Below, in pieces: positions 22,777 to 24,607 of a stretch of DNA of 24,607 nt. Below the pieces are notes generated by a model, which saw only the letters and a list, made by a program, of their open reading frames with translations, was not told where the DNA came from and did no database searches. Source of the DNA: Bacillota bacterium (lineage in GTDB: Bacteria; Bacillota; Bacilli; Bacillales_A; Planococcaceae); NCBI GenBank assembly GCA_023405135.1, contig JAEXYZ010000058.1:1-24607 (forward strand). Direction: 5' to 3'. Position 1 is the stretch's first letter, and each line of letters opens with the position of its first letter. Position numbers and translations under genes: made by a program.

Positions 22777-23753
22777 AGCAATTTGAAGCAATTAATTGGA
22801 ATAAACCTACTAGTGATTTAGCGAAAATCTTTTGGGATCAGCAATGGAAGCAAATGTGGTTTCCAGAAGAAATTGCAGTAAGTAAGGATATTAAACAATG
22901 GAAGGAGTTTGACCATCAAAATACATATAAAAGAGTATTTGGTGGCCTTACTTTACTCGATACGATTCAAACAAATATTGGCATGAATGAAATTGCGAAA
23001 TATAATCCAGATCTACAAGAAAAGGCTGTACTAACTGTTTTTGGTGCATTTGAAGCGATTCATGCAAAATCATATTCCTACATTTTTACGACACTATGCA
23101 ACAACGATGAAATTGAAGAAATATTTGAATGGGTTAAAACGAATGAATTTCTTCAATTTAAAGCAAATCGAATAAGTGAAATATATGAAAGTATACAAGA
23201 AAATGACGATGAATCATTGTGGAAAGCGATGTTTGCTTCTGTCATGCTTGAATCCTTTTTATTTTATTCAGGATTTTTCTACCCTTTGTATTTAGGTGGA
23301 CAAGGTATTTTACGCAATAGCGCAGAAGTAATATCACTTATATTAAGAGATGAATCCATTCATGGGGTAGCAACTGGCTTTTTTGCTCAAAATCTTTTTA
23401 AAAAGTTGCCAGAGGAAAAACAGGAGCGTTGTAAAGTTTGGGGTTATGAACTTTTATTAGAGCTATACGATAATGAAATGAAATATACGGATGATTTATA
23501 TGCTGAAACTGGTTTAAGTCCAGAAGTGAAAGCTTATGTACGATATAACGCCAATAAAGCGTTAATGAACTTAGGACTAGATACAATGTTCCCAGAGGAA
23601 GAAATTAATCCAATCGTTATGAACGGTATTCGAAATGAAGGCTCTACCTATGATTTCTTTTCACAAAAAGGCTCAACATATACTCTTGCAAAGGTAGAAC
23701 CAATTACTGATGAAACATTTAATTTCAAAGAAATTGAATTTATAAAAAAATAA
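22764..23753 (+). CDS. nrdF: Class Ib ribonucleoside-diphosphate reductase, beta subunit NrdF
   Basis: Radical-generating subunit (329 residues). Metal ligands are all present: D66 (LLDTIQ), E97 and H100 (FEAIHAKSY), E163 (MLESFLF), E197 and H200 (RDESIHG). Y104 is the probable radical tyrosine. With NrdI in the operon, a dimanganese cofactor is likely in vivo. I use the ATG at 22764, with GGAGG (22749-22753) ten bases upstream; the frame is open back to 22695, but MLNLKQFEAINWN is the family-like beginning and the extension would overlap nrdE more deeply. A strong terminator follows. Confidence 0.95.
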   Translation: MLNLKQFEAINWNKPTSDLAKIFWDQQWKQMWFPEEIAVSKDIKQWKEFDHQNTYKRVFGGLTLLDTIQTNIGMNEIAKYNPDLQEKAVLTVFGAFEAIHAKSYSYIFTTLCNNDEIEEIFEWVKTNEFLQFKANRISEIYESIQENDDESLWKAMFASVMLESFLFYSGFFYPLYLGGQGILRNSAEVISLILRDESIHGVATGFFAQNLFKKLPEEKQERCKVWGYELLLELYDNEMKYTDDLYAETGLSPEVKAYVRYNANKALMNLGLDTMFPEEEINPIVMNGIRNEGSTYDFFSQKGSTYTLAKVEPITDETFNFKEIEFIKK

Positions 23754-23767
23754 AAGTAAATTTACAA

Positions 23768-23806
23768 GGGGGTGTCTTAATAGCTATTCAGACGCCCCCA
23801 TTTTCT
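23768..23806 (+). terminator. Intrinsic terminator after nrdF
   Basis: GGGGGTGTCT (23768-23777) pairs with AGACGCCCCC (23790-23799) around a 12-base loop, with one G-U pair, followed by a T-rich tail. It may also serve the converging minus-strand gene that ends at 23821. Confidence 0.85.
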
Positions 23807-23820
23807 ATGTATAAATCCTG

Positions 23821-24420
23821 TTACTCTTTTGATTTTGGATATTTATCCAAATATAAAAAATAAGCATCATCACAACATTTTTTAATTACTTCTGATAATG
23901 AATTAGTCGATAATTCCATTACGGCTGCTTTAACGAATTTTGCTTGATCAACCATAAAAAGTTGAATCTCATTTTCAGGACGTTTATGCGCGTCAAAGTA
24001 TTTACTTTTCTTCAAACGATTTATCATATCGGATAGATTATATTTTTCCAAAACATATAATATCCATTCATTGATACCTGTTGCTATACATAGTGAAGAT
24101 AAATAAAATAACTCTGGCGTAGCATCACTTCTCTGTTTTAAATTTTGAAAGTGAATATCCTCTTTTAAAGCATTATAAATAAGAAAATTTGAGGAATAGT
24201 ATAACATTTTATCAACAGACTGGACGATATGAGATTCATCAGGTAGTAGCATTAACCAAGCGTTAAAAGCAACTATCCATGCATCCTCTTTACTAATGCC
24301 ACCTTCTTTTACGAGGTAACTATACTCATCCATCTTTTCTGCTATTGATAGGAAAGTGTCAACATGATGCTGTTCTATGTATAATAAGCTTCGGTCAACG
24401 GTAATTTCTCTATACACCAC
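23821..24420 (-). CDS. Unrecognised soluble protein
   Basis: A protein of about 199 residues that I do not recognise. It looks alpha-helical and cytosolic, with no signal peptide, membrane helix or catalytic motif; notable parts are KEDAWIVAFNAWLMLLPDESHIVQSVDKMLYY in two pieces, LYVLEKYNLSDMINRLKKSKYF-like helices, and a CC pair near the C terminus (IKKCCDDAY). I start it at GTG 24420, because AAAGGAG lies exactly seven bases upstream (24434-24428). The frame is open to a GTG at 24486 without a ribosome binding site, and the extension is A+T-rich like a promoter. It converges on nrdF. Codon use looks like that of the neighbours. Confidence 0.75.
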   Translation of the reverse strand: MVYREITVDRSLLYIEQHHVDTFLSIAEKMDEYSYLVKEGGISKEDAWIVAFNAWLMLLPDESHIVQSVDKMLYYSSNFLIYNALKEDIHFQNLKQRSDATPELFYLSSLCIATGINEWILYVLEKYNLSDMINRLKKSKYFDAHKRPENEIQLFMVDQAKFVKAAVMELSTNSLSEVIKKCCDDAYFLYLDKYPKSKE

Positions 24421-24538
24421 TTCAACACTCCTTTTGAAACCTGTAAAAATAATATCCTTAAATATTATATTTATATTTTTAATCACTAGTGTTGCATAAA
24501 TAATGTCATAATTTTCAGTTTAATCATCTTTCCGGTTT

Positions 24539-24576
24539 GGAGCCAAAAAGGTAAATACCCAATCAAAGGTGGCTCC
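24539..24576. repeat. Nested inverted repeat at the right edge
   Basis: GGAGCCA (24539-24545) and TGGCTCC (24570-24576) flank an inner GGTA-AA-TACC palindrome (24550-24559). There is no T-run, so it is not a typical terminator. On the minus strand a short open stretch ends near 24520, so this may be the 3' end of a gene or insertion element cut by the window. Nothing else is seen in 24487-24607. Confidence 0.3.
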
Positions 24577-24607
24577 ATCCATTTGGAAAATTATTTACAA
24601 TTAGACC

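Noticed and set aside
1..24607. CRISPR array, tRNA/rRNA, transposase or phage genes
   Set aside because: No regularly spaced repeats, no tRNA cloverleaf signatures and no transposase, integrase or phage structural proteins were recognised in the window.

Overview
The window is A+T-rich DNA from a low-G+C Gram-positive bacterium. Protein families and gene order (vrrA/yqfQ-like, ispH, cshB, nfo, then znuCB-zur) point to the Bacillales, plausibly a Lysinibacillus/Solibacillus-like member of the Planococcaceae/Caryophanaceae. The genus is an inference; the order-level placement is firmer. Most genes are ordinary chromosomal genes with AGGAGG-type ribosome binding sites and clear intrinsic terminators. 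There is no rRNA, tRNA, CRISPR array or transposase.

Left part (1-3995): a C4-dicarboxylate module. A symporter gene (cut by the left edge) and a DctB-like extracytoplasmic binding protein are on the minus strand. They diverge from a DctS/DctR-type two-component pair on the plus strand. A catabolite-repression-like cre site and an 18-base palindrome lie in front of the symporter.

Middle-left (4020-12350): a housekeeping block with a VrrA/YqfQ-like repeat protein, IspH (isoprenoid synthesis), the CshB RNA helicase and endonuclease IV. Two tandem S13 penicillin-binding proteins (PBP4/DacB family) and a small convergent DUF2624-like gene follow. An 800-base gap (5768-6585) holds a structured repeat that recurs at about 14.94 kb and what looks like the remains of a decayed minus-strand gene. 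A G+C-rich palindromic repeat lies after nfo.

Middle (12400-14520): a Zur-box-controlled zinc uptake operon, znuC-znuB-zur, without a binding-protein gene.

Middle-right (14590-19700): a cobalamin riboswitch followed by a corrinoid salvage cluster: BtuF-like lipoprotein, CobU, CobS, CobC, a shortened CobU-like protein, an ECF-type S component and a PurM/ThiL-like kinase. The last two fit the CblT/CblS alpha-ribazole salvage route. Together the genes would take up corrinoid and alpha-ribazole, activate each, join them and dephosphorylate the product, giving adenosylcobalamin without de novo corrin synthesis.

Right part (19700-23810): a second cobalamin riboswitch, with a strong NrdR-box match just upstream, precedes nrdH-nrdI-nrdE-nrdF, a complete class Ib (B12-independent) ribonucleotide reductase operon. 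The two riboswitches suggest one circuit: B12 shuts down both its own salvage and the reductase that does not need it, which predicts a B12-dependent (class II) reductase elsewhere in the genome. The window ends with an unrecognised minus-strand gene and a short unassigned stretch.
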